Part shown: positions 44,264-54,900 of the stretch, one piece after another
Layout: each line of letters opens with the position of its first letter
Position numbering within the stretch: the stretch's first letter is position 1
Source of the DNA: Lumbricus rubellus
Lineage: Eukaryota > Annelida > Clitellata > Crassiclitellata > Lumbricidae
Assembly (NCBI GenBank): GCA_945859605.1
Contig: OX243825.1
Coordinates: 28,214,412 to 28,278,411 of the forward strand
DNA: 64,000 bases
Direction of reading: 5' to 3'
Notes under the pieces: model-generated
Told to the model about the DNA's origin: nothing
Seen by the model: the letters and a program-made list of their open reading frames with translations, nothing else
The model's database searches: none
Program-made: the position numbers and the translations under genes

Positions 44264-45169
44264 GGAAGTGCTTTTCAACGCCAGCTATGACAGCTCGTCG
44301 GTTGAGAATTATAAGGCTCTATGTCCATTTTTTGAAATTTTTGAGTTATTGGTACCATGACGTAGATCTTGTTCAGGGCTATCATGTCATGTGAGAATCT
44401 AAGCTGGATCTTCAATAGTAAAAGAGATATTTACTAAATTAAAAGGCTCTATGTCCCATGCATTTCAACAGACGTCTACGCTGCAGAGTTTTCATCTTTT
44501 TGAGAATTATAAGGCTCTATGTCCAACAGCAAATAAGACCGCTGCGTTCAAGTCACGTGATTTGAATAATTTAGGTATGCAGCAAATAAGACCGCTGCAC
44601 AGAAGTCACGTGATCTCAATCTATTAATAATAATTGGACCCACGCATTCTGTACATTGAGTGTCATAACTTTCATAAGGCTCTATGTCCAATTTTTGGGC
44701 ATGGGGCTTTCTTTTAAAAAATTCATAAAAAATGTTTTTACGTTTTATTCACAACTTTTTTCAATGTACAATGTTACTTAATTGACAAATGAACTAAATC
44801 CGTTAGTTAAATTTGTAATATTTTCAGTATTGTTTGTGTGCTTCAATGCTGAACTTTCAAACTGGAATAAAAAATGTTCAGCCCTCGCATTGAGAATTAT
44901 AAGGCTCTATGTCCAATTTTGGGGCGTGGGGCTTTCTTTAAAAAATTATTTTAAAATATTTTAACGTTTAATTCACATAATTTTTCAATGTACAATGTTA
45001 TTTAATTGACTAATGAACTAAATTCTTTACTTACATTTGCAATATTTTCATTAGTGTTTGAGTGCTAGATTGTTGAACTTTCAAATTGCAATATCTCGGA
45101 ATAGTACTTTTTGGACATAGAGCCTTATAATTCTCAACCGACGAGCTGCTGGCGTTGAAAAGCACTTCC
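44264..45169. repeat. Inverted-repeat element with GGCTCTATGTCC repeats
   Basis: The arms read CAGCTCGTCGGTTGAGAATT then ATAAGGCTCTATGTCC (44291 onward) and the reverse complement up to 45,148. The palindrome continues outward into flanking sequence (GGAAGTGCTTTTCAACGCCA at 44264 and inverted to 45169). The interior holds further GGCTCTATGTCC copies, a tandem ~57-bp repeat (AGCAAATAAGACCGCTGC, about 44522-44640) and a tandem ~220-bp repeat (about 44650-45090). A related uninterrupted site lies near 58,590. It is not coding. Confidence 0.7.
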
Positions 45170-45404
45170 ATCGTGCACAACGTCGTCAGAGCTACAAGAA
45201 CAGCGCGCCTACCGTAGGTCCGTAGGCCTACGCCATCCCATCCTATTGTGGCCTAATAACAGCCCCGCTAAGACCCTATATCCAATATCCATTGCATGTT
45301 TGTGCATTTATTAAGAATTTTTTTGCCACAGAATAAAAGTTAGAGATTTCGGACCATTATAGGCCTAGCTGTTTAAGGCCTTAAAGGCAGGCTCTAAACT
45401 GCAC
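45170..45404. other. Repeat flank shared with 58,625-58,735
   Basis: GTGCACAACGTCGTCAGAGC through TATTGTGGCCTAAT-ACAGCCCC recurs at 58,630-58,725. It is an older interspersed sequence of unknown type. Confidence 0.5.
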
Positions 45405-46724
45405 GATTGACACAGAAGAGGTCAATCCTGATCCCTGCTCTGAAGAGCGGTGGAGTAGATCCGACTAATCCCGGAAACTACAGGCCGAGAGCGAATGTTA
45501 CGTTTTTCTCGAAGCTCATCGAAAAGGTCGTCGCCATGCAGCTCGTCGCTTATCTAGAAGGGAATAATCTGCTGCCACAGAATCAATCCGGTTTCAGAAG
45601 ATTCCACTCAACTGAAACGCTTCTACTACGTAGGCTACGTCTCCTCTCAGACATCTACGGAGCGATTGACAGCCCAGCTGACCCTGCTAGCCCTTTTCGA
45701 TGTCAGCGCTGCTTTAATTTGGATAAGCTTACTGTTGAGTGTTGATCACGAGATTTTGTTAGAGCGGCTGAGTGTTACTTTTGGTTTGTCTGGTGCAATT
45801 TACAAATGGATAGATTCTTTTCTTCATGAACGTTCTCTCTGTGTGGTCCATGGTTCTTCTAGGTCCTCTTGGGTACCTGCACAATAATGGTCTACCCAGG
45901 GTTCAATCCTTGGTCCCATACTTTATATTATCTACACCTCAGGTCTTGCCACACTACTAACGGCTCATGCGGTCTCGGGTCAGCAGTATGCAGACGACGT
46001 CCAGGCTTACACTCATTGCTTCTCTTCTAATGCTATCGAAGCGGTTCGGATAATGAGCGGGACTCTGGATTAGAGCCATGCGCCGACTTGAGAGTGTCGG
46101 CGGCGGCGCGCCGGTCATTTTTGGTCTGCGGCGGCGGCGCGCCGATCAACAAAAATCTGCGGCGGCGGCGCCCTCGAAATGTTGGCGTCGGCGCCGCGGC
46201 GCCGCGTCGTAGGATTAGTGTTCAAGCGTCGCATACTTATTTCAAAAGTTGTTACACAAGAACCTATAATAAACAATTTTTTTATGCTCAGCCATTATTT
46301 TGGCAGTACTGTTATCTGGTCTTTAATCAAAATCGGTGAAACAACAATTATTCTCAGGACAGGCGTTCATAGAGAAAATTATACAAAGACTCAACGTTGG
46401 ACGCGAGGGACGTGTATACACGTCCCCCATTGAGTCATTTAACACAGCAAATAAGCAGTCAACGTGTTAAAAAAACTTGACAACGTTTTCAAATTCAGGT
46501 CTCCAGCTTACATGACCTAGCAATAGATGGTAAAGAACTGTTTGCGCACTGGCGGTACTAGCTGCCTATTCTACTCTTGGCCTGCCTTATGATCCTAAAT
46601 AAATACTTTGGGATTTTTAATATCGTCTTTACACTTAATTTCTTTGATCTGCCGAATAAGGCATATTTTCTTAACGCGATCTGCTGAAATTGTATAGCTG
46701 CGCGCATGCAGATTGATTGATTGA

Positions 46725-47025
46725 TTGATGCATACAAGTACGTATATGTACATACACTCATACATATTTTACATACATACATGCATACATACATACATTA
46801 ATACATTCATCCATACATATAAACATGCATGCAAACATTACACACACATACATTCATCCATACATAATTACATACATACATGTACATACATACATGAGTA
46901 CATAAACACATGCATATACATACATACATACATACATACATACATACATACATACATACATACATACATACATACATACATACATACATACATACATACA
47001 TACATACATACATACATACATACAT
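46725..47025. repeat. (CATA)n microsatellite, RTE insertion site
   Basis: CATA repeats with imperfect stretches on the left and a pure run from about 46,918. The same motif reappears at 50,204-50,221 on the far side of the RTE LINE, so the LINE landed in this tract. Confidence 0.9.
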
Positions 47026-50000
47026 ACATCATCATCATCATCATTACGGTCCATGGGCTCAGTGCCCGTTGGTGTCAATCGCATGTTTCACCGTCAGTCT
47101 CCACTTGTCTCTCTCCTGTGCCATTCTGCTCAGTTTGTATATCTCCATTTCGCACCAATCTGTAATGTCGTCCAGCCATTCCCTACACGGTCTTCCCCTA
47201 ATCCCCGTTCCGTCCATCATCCCAAAGATAGTTTGCTTGACGAGTCTCTCATTTCCCATTCTGCACACATGTCCAAAAAAATTTAGTTTTCTTTCCATTA
47301 TTATTTGCTTGATGTTTTTCTTATTTCCTACTCGTGCGCGCACCTCCACATTTGTTATTTTCTGCTCCCATCTGATGTGTAATATCCTCCTGTAGCATCT
47401 CATCTCAAATGCCAATAGTTTGTTTGTATCCCGCTTACGTAGAGTCCAGGTTTCGCATGCATATAGTAGTATGCTAAATATGCACGTTTTTATAATTTCT
47501 ATTTTGGTTTTTATGCTGATTTCACGACTTCTCCATAGATTCCCGAATGCCGCCAATGCTCCTGCTGCCTTCGCTATCCTTCTGCCGATCTCCTTTCCGC
47601 AGTCATTATCCCATGTCAGCAGACTTCCAAGGTAGACAAATTCTTCCACGTTCTCCAGATCCTCCCCGTTGACTTCGATTGATGTCCTGTTAGTCTTTTC
47701 GCCAAAGGTCATTGTTTTGGTTTTGCTATGGTTTATTTTCAGGCCTACCTCCTCTCCTTCACTGCATAAGATATTTAAATTTTCCTGTATGTTCTTGATG
47801 TCATCTTCTATTAGGTCAATATCGTCTGCGAATATGAGATTGTTGATCAGTGTTCCGTGCATGGAAATCCCGGTTTTTCTTTCCCTGATCTTTTCCATGA
47901 CTCTTTCTAAGTATGTAATGAATTCAGTGGGGAGATAGGATCTCCCTGTTTGGCGCCCACTGAGATTTTAAACCAATTACCAATTTCCCCATCCCCACCC
48001 ACTCTAATTGCTGATTTAGCCTCTGTACAAGCGCAGTGGAGCAGTTGTGTTAGCCTTCTTCCAACTCCAAATGACTTGAGTATCGCTTGAAGTATGTCGT
48101 GCCTCACAGAGTCAAATGCTTTTTGAAAGTCAATGAAGCAATTGTATATTAATTTTCCCTTCCTTTTCGCTTTTTCCCCTATGAGCCTAAGTATTAATAT
48201 CTGCTGTGTTGTGTTACGATCCTTCCTGAATCCAGCCTGTTCCTCAGCCATGTGTTCTTCCACCTGTGATTTCAGTCTTTCTAGCAGGATGGACATCAAT
48301 ACCTTACTCATGTGATTCATCAGTGCTATTGTTCTGTAGTTGCTACAGTTTGATAAATCGCCCTTCTTGGGAATTGCTACTATGATTGATCGCGTCCATT
48401 CTTCTGGTATTCGTCCCTCTCTCCACGCTTGGTTGCATATGCTGTGAATTCTTTGAGCTAGTGTCTCTCCTCCTGCCTTCATAATTTCCCCCGTGATTCG
48501 ATCGGTTCCTGCTGCTTTGTTGTTTCTAAGTTTAGCTATGGCTGCTTCCACTTCTTCCAGAAGAATGTCCTCCTCCTCGTCTTCCCTTGGAGGTGGTGTT
48601 ATTTTCTCTAGCTTTCTGATGATGTCACTGTTGTCCCCTGCTGTCTTGTATAGTTCGCTGCAATATTCGGTCCAACGCTCTTTTATCTCCTCTTTGTCCT
48701 GCAGGATGTTGCCGTGCTTGTCCGTAATTGCTGTCTGTCTTGGTTTCCACGGTCTGCTCAGCCTTTTTATGAGTTGATATGATTGTCTGCATCTGTTGTT
48801 TGCTGCTGTATTCTCTATGGCTTCATGTTGGTCCCTTAGCCATCTTTCTTTGTCCATTCTTGCTGCTTTCTTAACCTTGTTGCATTGATATCTATACTCT
48901 TTAGCCCTTTCGTCCGATTCCATTCGCCTCTGTTTCATCTCTCGTTTTTGCTTTGCCAGCTCCAATGTCTGGTTTGAGATCCAAGGTTTGTTGCGCCTCT
49001 GGACTGTTGGTAGTGTGGCCTCCATTACTTTTTGTATGATTTTGTTCAGTTGAGTGACTCTTTTGTCCAGATCGTGTTCTTCTTCCTCCTCTGTTTGTAT
49101 CTTCAGTTCCCTTTCCAATTCCCTGCGGAATGTTTCCCGTGTTTCGTTGATCTTCGTGGCTTCCAAATCTACCTCCAGTTCATGTCTTCTGCGTTGTCCC
49201 GTCCGTCTAAGTCTTGCCTTGAACTTTGCCATTACCATGCTGTGGTCTGATGTGACGTCCGCTCCTTGGTAGGTTCGGCAGTTCCATATCGCAGATTTCC
49301 ATCTCTTTTCTACCAATATCATATCGATCATGTTCGTATGCTTTCCATCTGGGGATATCCACGTCCATTTCCTGCAATTCTTTTGCTGAAATCTTGTGTT
49401 GCTGATGTACATGCTGTGTTTTGAGGCGAATTCAAGGAGCCTTTCGCCTCTGTCGTTTCTGTCGCCATAACCATATCTTCCCATTGCCCCTTCCCAGCCC
49501 CTGTTGTCTCTTCCCACCTTCGCATTCCAGTCGCCCATGATTATTTTTATGTCTTTCTTTGGTATATTGCTTATCGCCCTTTCGAGGTCTTCGTAAAATG
49601 TTTCGATATCCTCTTCTGTGCTTTCTGCCGTGGGTGCATATACCTGGGTTACTGCGACATTGAGCGGTGTTCCTCGGAATCTTGCTGTTATTATTCTTGC
49701 ATTTGCCGGATTGTACCCCAGCAAGGCCTCTTTGGCCTTTTTGCTCAGTATGAAACCCACTCCCTTGTAGTGCTTTTTCTCTTCACCCGACCATATGATT
49801 TCACCTCCATTCATTTCTCCCCTTCCTGTCCATCTCATCTCCGCCATACCCAGAATGTCGCAATTGTATGGTTCGATTTCTTTCCGTAGCAGTTCGAGTT
49901 TTCCTGTGCTATAAAGTGTTTGTACATTCCACGTTCCAATTTTCAAGATGTCTTTAGCAACTCCTATCGTTCCGGTATCCAATTTTTCGACCCAGCCCCG

Positions 50001-50204
50001 GTTTCCCGACTGGGGACGCGGACCTTGTTCTTCCGGGCGACGTCCGAGCCGGCATCCTTTTTTCTGTGTGTGTGAGTTCATGCGATTGATTTCTGTCGTG
50101 TTTTGGTTTTACGGCCGGTAGTATCTGCACCCTACCGACCAACCCTCCTCCTTTCTCCAGGCTTGGGACTGGCACGAGGGGCATATGCCCCCACGTGGCG
50201 GAGT
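47026..50204 (-). mobile_element. RTE-clade LINE, nearly intact, one frameshift
   Basis: The minus strand encodes an APE endonuclease (KIGTWNVQTLY, AEMRWTGRGEM, IIMGDWNAKVG, SDHSMVMAKF) followed by a reverse transcriptase (RNNKAAGTDRITGEIMK, NYRTIALMNHMSKV, FIDFQKAFDSV, GAKQGDPISPL). The frame 47907-50081 (724 codons) shifts at about 47,905, where one base is missing. The remainder (47059-47898) gives NLIFADDIDLIE, VYLGSLL and the C-terminal NFFGHVCRM...WLDDI. Repairing that single base would give about 1000 codons. The 3' tail is ATG repeats (CAT on the + strand at 47026-47041), as in RTE elements. The domains resemble the vertebrate CFDP2/BovB family. Confidence 0.9.
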
Positions 50205-50947
50205 TACATACATACATACATTTTATTATCATTGCGGCTGCCGTAAGTCAAATCAAATCACAAATTCAAAACGGGAAGGTAACATCGTAGGTTTCATAGC
50301 ATCGACGCGAAATCGCCAGGAAAAATCGGAGTACACAAGAAAAAGAGTCTACTTCGCACTGACGCAACAATGTTTTTAGGGAAATCATGCAAGAGTTGAA
50401 AAATTCAACAAAAAGAAATAGACGAATCAACGTGGCATCGGCGGCGCGCCGACAAATTTTTGGCGGCGGCGACGCCGGCGCGCCGACCCAAAAAATTCGG
50501 CGGCGGCGGCGCCCACGAATTGTCGGCGGCGGCGCGGCGCGGCCGGCGCAGAGCTCTGCTCTGGATGCTTTAGAAGCATGGATGTCATCCAATAGACTAC
50601 GCTTGAACCCTTCTAAGACAAAATTTATTTGGTTGGGCACACGGCAGCAGCTTGCCAAGCTTGATCTCTTCTCTTGCATCTGAATTTCCTGGCTTTACCT
50701 TTGCAACCACGGTTCATGACCTCGGTGTCCAACTTGACCAAGAACTCACTTCTGCTCCTCAACTTCACCGTCTTGCACGAGGCTGCTATTATCAGTTGCG
50801 CCAGCTTCGCACTGTCATCCGTTCTCTTACATCTGCTGCTGCTCTTACTGTAGTGCATTCCTTTGTTACATCTCGCATAATCGCATTGACTATTGCTCGT
50901 CGCTCTACATTGGCCTCCCATCCAGCAAATTGACTTGTCTTGACCGG

Positions 50948-51855
50948 TGTAAAGGTTTCAAATTACCCCCTCCTAAACATTATCCCCCGGTAACTTGAAA
51001 CCGGTTTCAGATTACCCCCCGGAAACTAGATTTGCATCAATCACCGCATTTATTGCACACACAAAATCAGAAAAATCATCCCGCTTCTTGTTTTGGTTTG
51101 AAGATTTTCATTTTTCATCCCACTTCGTGGTTTGCTATCAATATTTTGATCGGGAAAAAATAATAGCCTCGAAGCCATTTTCTCCATGTAAACTTCAGCG
51201 GCGATTAGTATTTTAGTTACAGATGAAAATACTGATAACAAACAACAAAGTGGGATGACGGATGAAAATCTTCAGACCAAAACAAGAAGCGGGATGCTTT
51301 TTCGGATATTTTTAGTGCAATAAATGCGACGATTGATGCAATTTACAGTTTTCAGGGGGGTAATGTTTAGGAGGGGGTAATCTGAAACCTTTACACCGGT
51401 GTAAAGGTTTCATATTACCCCCTCCTAAACATTACCCCCCTGAAAACTGTAAATTGGACCAATCATCGCATTTATTGCACTAAAATAATCAGAAAAATCA
51501 TCCCGCTTCTTGTTTTGGTCTGAAGATTTTCATCCGACATCCCACTTCGTGGTTTGTTATCAATATTTTCATCTGTAACTAAATTACTAATCGCTGCTGA
51601 AGTTTACATGGAGAAAATGGCGTCGAGGCTATTATTTTTTTCGGATCGAAATATTGATAACAAAACACGAAGTAGGATGACGGATGATATTCTGCAGACC
51701 AAAACAAGAAGCGGGATGATTTTTCTGATTTTAGTAGTGCAATAAATGCGATGATTGATGCAAATCTAGTTTCCGGGGGGTAATCTGAGACCGGTTTCAA
51801 GTTACCGGGGGTAATGTTTAGGAGGGGGTAATTTGAAACCTTTACACCGGTACGT
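50948..51855. repeat. 908-bp palindrome made of two inverted fold-back MITEs
   Basis: Each half is about 450 bp and starts ACCGGTGTAAAGGTTTCA. The halves meet head to head at about 51,397 in CCTTTACACCGGTGTAAAGG. Within each half a second inverted repeat is built on ATCCCGCTTCTTGTTTTGG and CATCCCACTTCGTGGTTTG, so the locus can fold four ways. TTACCCCCTCCTAAACATTA is repeated at all ends. It lies in the L2 frame between LTCLDR and RSA. It has no coding content beyond mirrored short frames. Confidence 0.8.
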
Positions 51856-52330
51856 GTTGCGCTCTGCTGCGCGCCTAATTGGGAAAATCCCTAAATATGG
51901 TCATGTCTCAAAATACATGCTTGATGTAGGCCTACTTCACTGGCTCCATATATATTCGCCAGCGTATTGAGTTCAGGGTGTCTGCATTGGTATGGCGATG
52001 TTGTCAGGGCCTCGCCCCAATTTACCTCTGAGAGCTATGCAGCCTTACATTGGGTATCCAAGGACGTCGTCAGCTAAGCTCTGCTGATAAGGGAGTCCTC
52101 TTGGTTCCTTTTGCTCGTACTGCTACCATGAAGAATCGAGCCTTTTCTGTGGTTGGTCCGACGGTCTGGAATAGCCTTCCTTTCGAGCTGTGCCTACACC
52201 CTGGGACTCTACCAGGATCGTTCCTTACTAAAACTAAAACTGTTCTTTTTGGAGTCGGGAGCGCCTCTGAGTAGTTTTTTACTTGAAGGAGCGCTATATA
52301 AATGTCCGAATGAATGAATGAATGAATGAA

Positions 52331-52693
52331 TGAATGAATGAATGAAGATGATAATGACTGACAGAGGAACGAAAACCACATTGTCAAGGATATCGAGTTC
52401 AAGTAAGAAACAATGGCAAGAGGGCGCCATTATCGCTATACTAAATTCTAATACAACTTCCACCAGGGTTACAATTTTTCTGAAAATTGTTAACGCCATT
52501 TTTGCAAACTGGACTAAATGAAGAAGCTTTCTCGACTACGAATGACATTGCAACCGTAGCAAAATTGTGAGTTACTTCTGTCTGCTTATATAATTAACAG
52601 CATCAGCCTTGTCATGGTTTATCAGAATCTTGATCCATTCATGGACATTGATCTGCAACTAAACATGTAAACTATGACAATGTGATGACTTCC
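52331..52693. other. Unit blocks a and b upstream of ZNF4
   Basis: Block a (GATAATGACTGACAGAGGAA) and block b (ATCAGAATCTTGATCCATTC, TCTGCAACTAAACATG) are contiguous here, whereas LINEs or fold-backs separate them in the other units. The L2 tail repeats directly precede them. Confidence 0.55.
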
Positions 52694-52697
52694 TTAA

Positions 52698-54123
52698 CCC
52701 TCAATGGGTCCTTGGGGTGCAATTGCACCCCAAGGCCGTTTATATGGCTACTCACGTGTTATTATTGAAATTTAAACAGTTATCTTCTAGGACATTGTAA
52801 GTGTACCATTTCTTCCTATAGTCATGCATGAAACGATAAAAAAAGAGTTGAGGTCAATTTTTGCCAGGACAGGTTCATCGGGGGTGCAATTGCACCCCAA
52901 AATTATAACGTTGATATTATGAACAAATTCAGGTAATTGCTGCTAATTAGGCATACTGCAATAATTTTCTACGTTACTTTCAATTATGTTATAGAACATT
53001 CCTGATACTAGTTGGACCTTTTTAGAAGTCAGACATTTTGTTTTGCTTACAATTCAAGTATTAGAAAATAAATAACACGATGGTTAGGTATACCACAGCT
53101 CAAGCTCTTCGAATGATTATGGAGGAGGATACAGCAGTTGATGAAGACAGTGTAGCTGAAGGTGATACCGATGATAGTGAAGATGGAGATTATTTGCCTG
53201 AGGTTGGTACTGCCTCTGATATCGAAGATCATGATTGTGTCCGAGGAATCCGAGGAATCAGAAGATGTCAGTGCGTCTGACGAAGAGCGGGTAAAGGAAC
53301 CATCTACTACACGGAGTACAAGAGGAAGAGGTCGTGTAAGTACTGCAAGAGGATTTACAGGAGGTACACGTGGAGCACGCCGTGGTTTTGGTCATGGACG
53401 AGGCGCACACTATACTCCAGATCCGACACAACCCACCGCTGCGGAGCAGCTCATTGATTGCACCAACACGATTGTGGATCGAACTGGCAGACATTGGACT
53501 ACTGAGCCTCCTCTAATTCACCGTCGGCAAGTTCAGGACATTATCCAGCAACAACCCAGCGTAACATCCGAGGGACGCAAAGATTCAATCAAAGAGGTAT
53601 TTCAACTTTACTTGTGGTCATCAGGGAAACAAACCGAGAAGCAGAACGTTGTTATAGAGAATGGAACTCTATTCATCAGGATAACCAAAAACGCTGGAAG
53701 ACCTTCGACTGGACAGAATGCGAAGCATTTATCGGCCTATTGTTATTAGCAGGCGTCTATCGAGGCAATCAAGAGTCACTCGAAGAATTATGGTCCAGAA
53801 AATATGGCAGACCAATCTTTCTCGCCACCATGAGTCTAAAGCGCTTCAAGCAGATCTTGCACTATTGCAGATTCGACAACAAAAACACTCGGGAAGAGCG
53901 GCGTGCTACAGACAAGCTAGCTCCTATTCGAAGGGGCGCTATATAAATGTGTTGAATAACTAAATAAATAAATAAAACATTGAACAGTATGTTTTTATAA
54001 AATACATGGTATTCGATTACAGGTAGACAGAGTGTATCGTTGATTTATATTCTCAAACACTTAGGGGTGCATTTGCACCCCAAGGACCTGGAACGTAACT
54101 TTCTGACAAGGACCCATTGAGGG
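52698..54123. mobile_element. piggyBac element, 1.4 kb, with a broken transposase
   Basis: It is flanked by TTAA (52694-52697, 54124-54127) with ends CCCTCAATGGGTCCTTG and its inverse. A palindromic GGGGTGCAATTGCACCCC lies just inside the left end (also near 52,885), and its variant GGGGTGCATTTGCACCCC just inside the right end. It encloses a decayed transposase. Unlike the other TTAA elements here, its transposase source is still recognisable. Confidence 0.85.
53080..53946 (+). pseudogene. piggyBac transposase, truncated, two frameshifts
   Basis: The start MVRYTTAQALRMIMEEDTAV leads into the acidic N-terminus typical of PGBD proteins. A first frameshift near 53,240 continues it (SEESEESEDVSASDEE, then an Arg/Gly-rich stretch). 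A second near 53,615 leads to the conserved block VIRETNREAERCYREWN, FDWTECEAFIGLLLLAGVYR, LWSRKYGRPIFLATMS and RFKQILHYCRFDN, ending DKLAPIR. There the coding joins GGGCGCTATATAAATG, an L2-type 3' end with TAAA repeats. The catalytic Asp region and the C-terminal Cys-rich domain are missing, so it cannot be active. Confidence 0.85.
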
Positions 54124-54127
54124 TTAA

Positions 54128-54440
54128 TGCTGCTAAAAGCAATTTGTACTGTGCCAAGTGTAATGCACAGAACTGCAATAATTGATTAAATCCCAAATCA
54201 ACGTTATCAGTTTTTCGGGCGAAAGACCATAAAATTAGAAATTTTCCAAAAATGCCCGCCCCCCAAAAAATTTCTGTATCTGCCCATGGCCTCACCACAT
54301 AGCAGTGGTCGCAGGAAAGCTTGTTGATGGTTGTATAATCTCAGACTATCTATCTCAAGAGGGTAGTCTTCGTCGTGAGTATTGGTTAGGTTCACCGTTG
54401 AGGATAGGTGTTGTGAGGGTCAGTTAGTGTTAGTGTCATC
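54128..54440. other. Unit block b (right half) upstream of ZNF4
   Basis: Sequence TGCTGCTAAAAGCAATTTGT through CTTGTTGATGGTTGTATAAT matches 61,929 onward. It ends with GGTTAGGTTCACCG and GAGGGTCAGTTAGTG. No gene is seen. Confidence 0.5.
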
Positions 54441-54900
54441 ATTAGAAACTCTGATTGATAGAAATAATTTATTGCGATAAAAAAAGTTGAATTGATGAAA
54501 ATAATATTGCTGAATCAGAACCTGTTGATTGTTGTATAATCTTGGTTCAATTTTAAACTATAAAAATATGCCTGTTGTCTACCATAGAGTCTGCGATTCC
54601 AAATTTATCTTCGATTCACTGAAAATGTGTTTGCAAATTTTCGGAACAGTTCAATCAATTGTGACCGGTGACCTCTACAGATACAAAGAAGGGTTGGTAA
54701 CCGTCAGCACCCCGGAAGAGTACATGTGTCATCTGTAGTCAAACAGAAACTGTTGCTTAGTGCTTGTCAAGAGGTTCTCATTCTGTGATCTTCATAGAAC
54801 ATGTGGGCTAAAATACTCACGGAATGAATCATAGCATGGAAAGACAGCGAATGTGAATTTTTTATCCAAAAGTTTGCACGGAAAAAAATCTGAACAAGCC
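54441..54900 (+). promoter_or_regulatory. ZNF4 5' flank, with a 298-bp deletion before the ATG
   Basis: It carries the shared leader with a 57-codon open frame from an ATG at 54568 (MPVVYHRVCDSKFIFDSL...EEYMCHL). Relative to ZNF5 it jumps from TTGCACGGA straight to AAAAAAATCTGAACAAGCC, removing the segment equivalent to 63,292-63,590. CGGA occurs at both breakpoints, which fits microhomology-mediated deletion. Confidence 0.5.

Larger units (their letters stand above)
46071..50558. mobile_element. hAT-like element 4 with G+C-rich fold-back arms, 4.5 kb
   Basis: The ends are TAGAGCCATGCGCCG on the left and, read inverted, CAGAGCTCTGCGCCG on the right. They are flanked by an 8-bp duplication CTCTGGAT (46063-46070, 50559-50566). 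Removing the element plus one target copy rejoins the L2 frame (...SGTLD then ALEAW). Both ends carry about 100-150 bp of CGGCGGCGGCGCGCCG units spaced about 30-37 bp apart, in opposite orientation. Most of the interior is a later RTE LINE. Its own A+T-rich core (about 46,210-46,720 and 50,225-50,430) has no transposase. Confidence 0.75.
45405..52330 (+). pseudogene. L2-type LINE split by two insertions
   Basis: Three segments form one decayed reverse transcriptase gene. 45405-46070 gives ALKSGGVDPTNPGNYRP, NQSGFRRFHSTETLL, LLALFDVSAA and VDHEILLERLS. 50567-50947 gives ALEAWMSSNRLRLNPSKTKF, VHDLGVQLDQEL and GCYYQLRQLR. 51856-52275 gives RSARLIGKIPKYG-like sequence, RAFSVVGPTVWNSLPFEL and GVGSASE. 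The tail is GGAGCGCTATATAAATG plus GAATGAATGAATGA repeats. Several frameshifts and stops are present, including one after SSWVPAQ and a ~24-bp insertion within the A motif. The endonuclease region is missing. Confidence 0.8.

Noticed and set aside
46725..47165. Frame of repeated HTYI residues, and its antisense YVCM frames
   Set aside because: Translation of the CATA microsatellite, as at 3314-3616 and 25703-26005.
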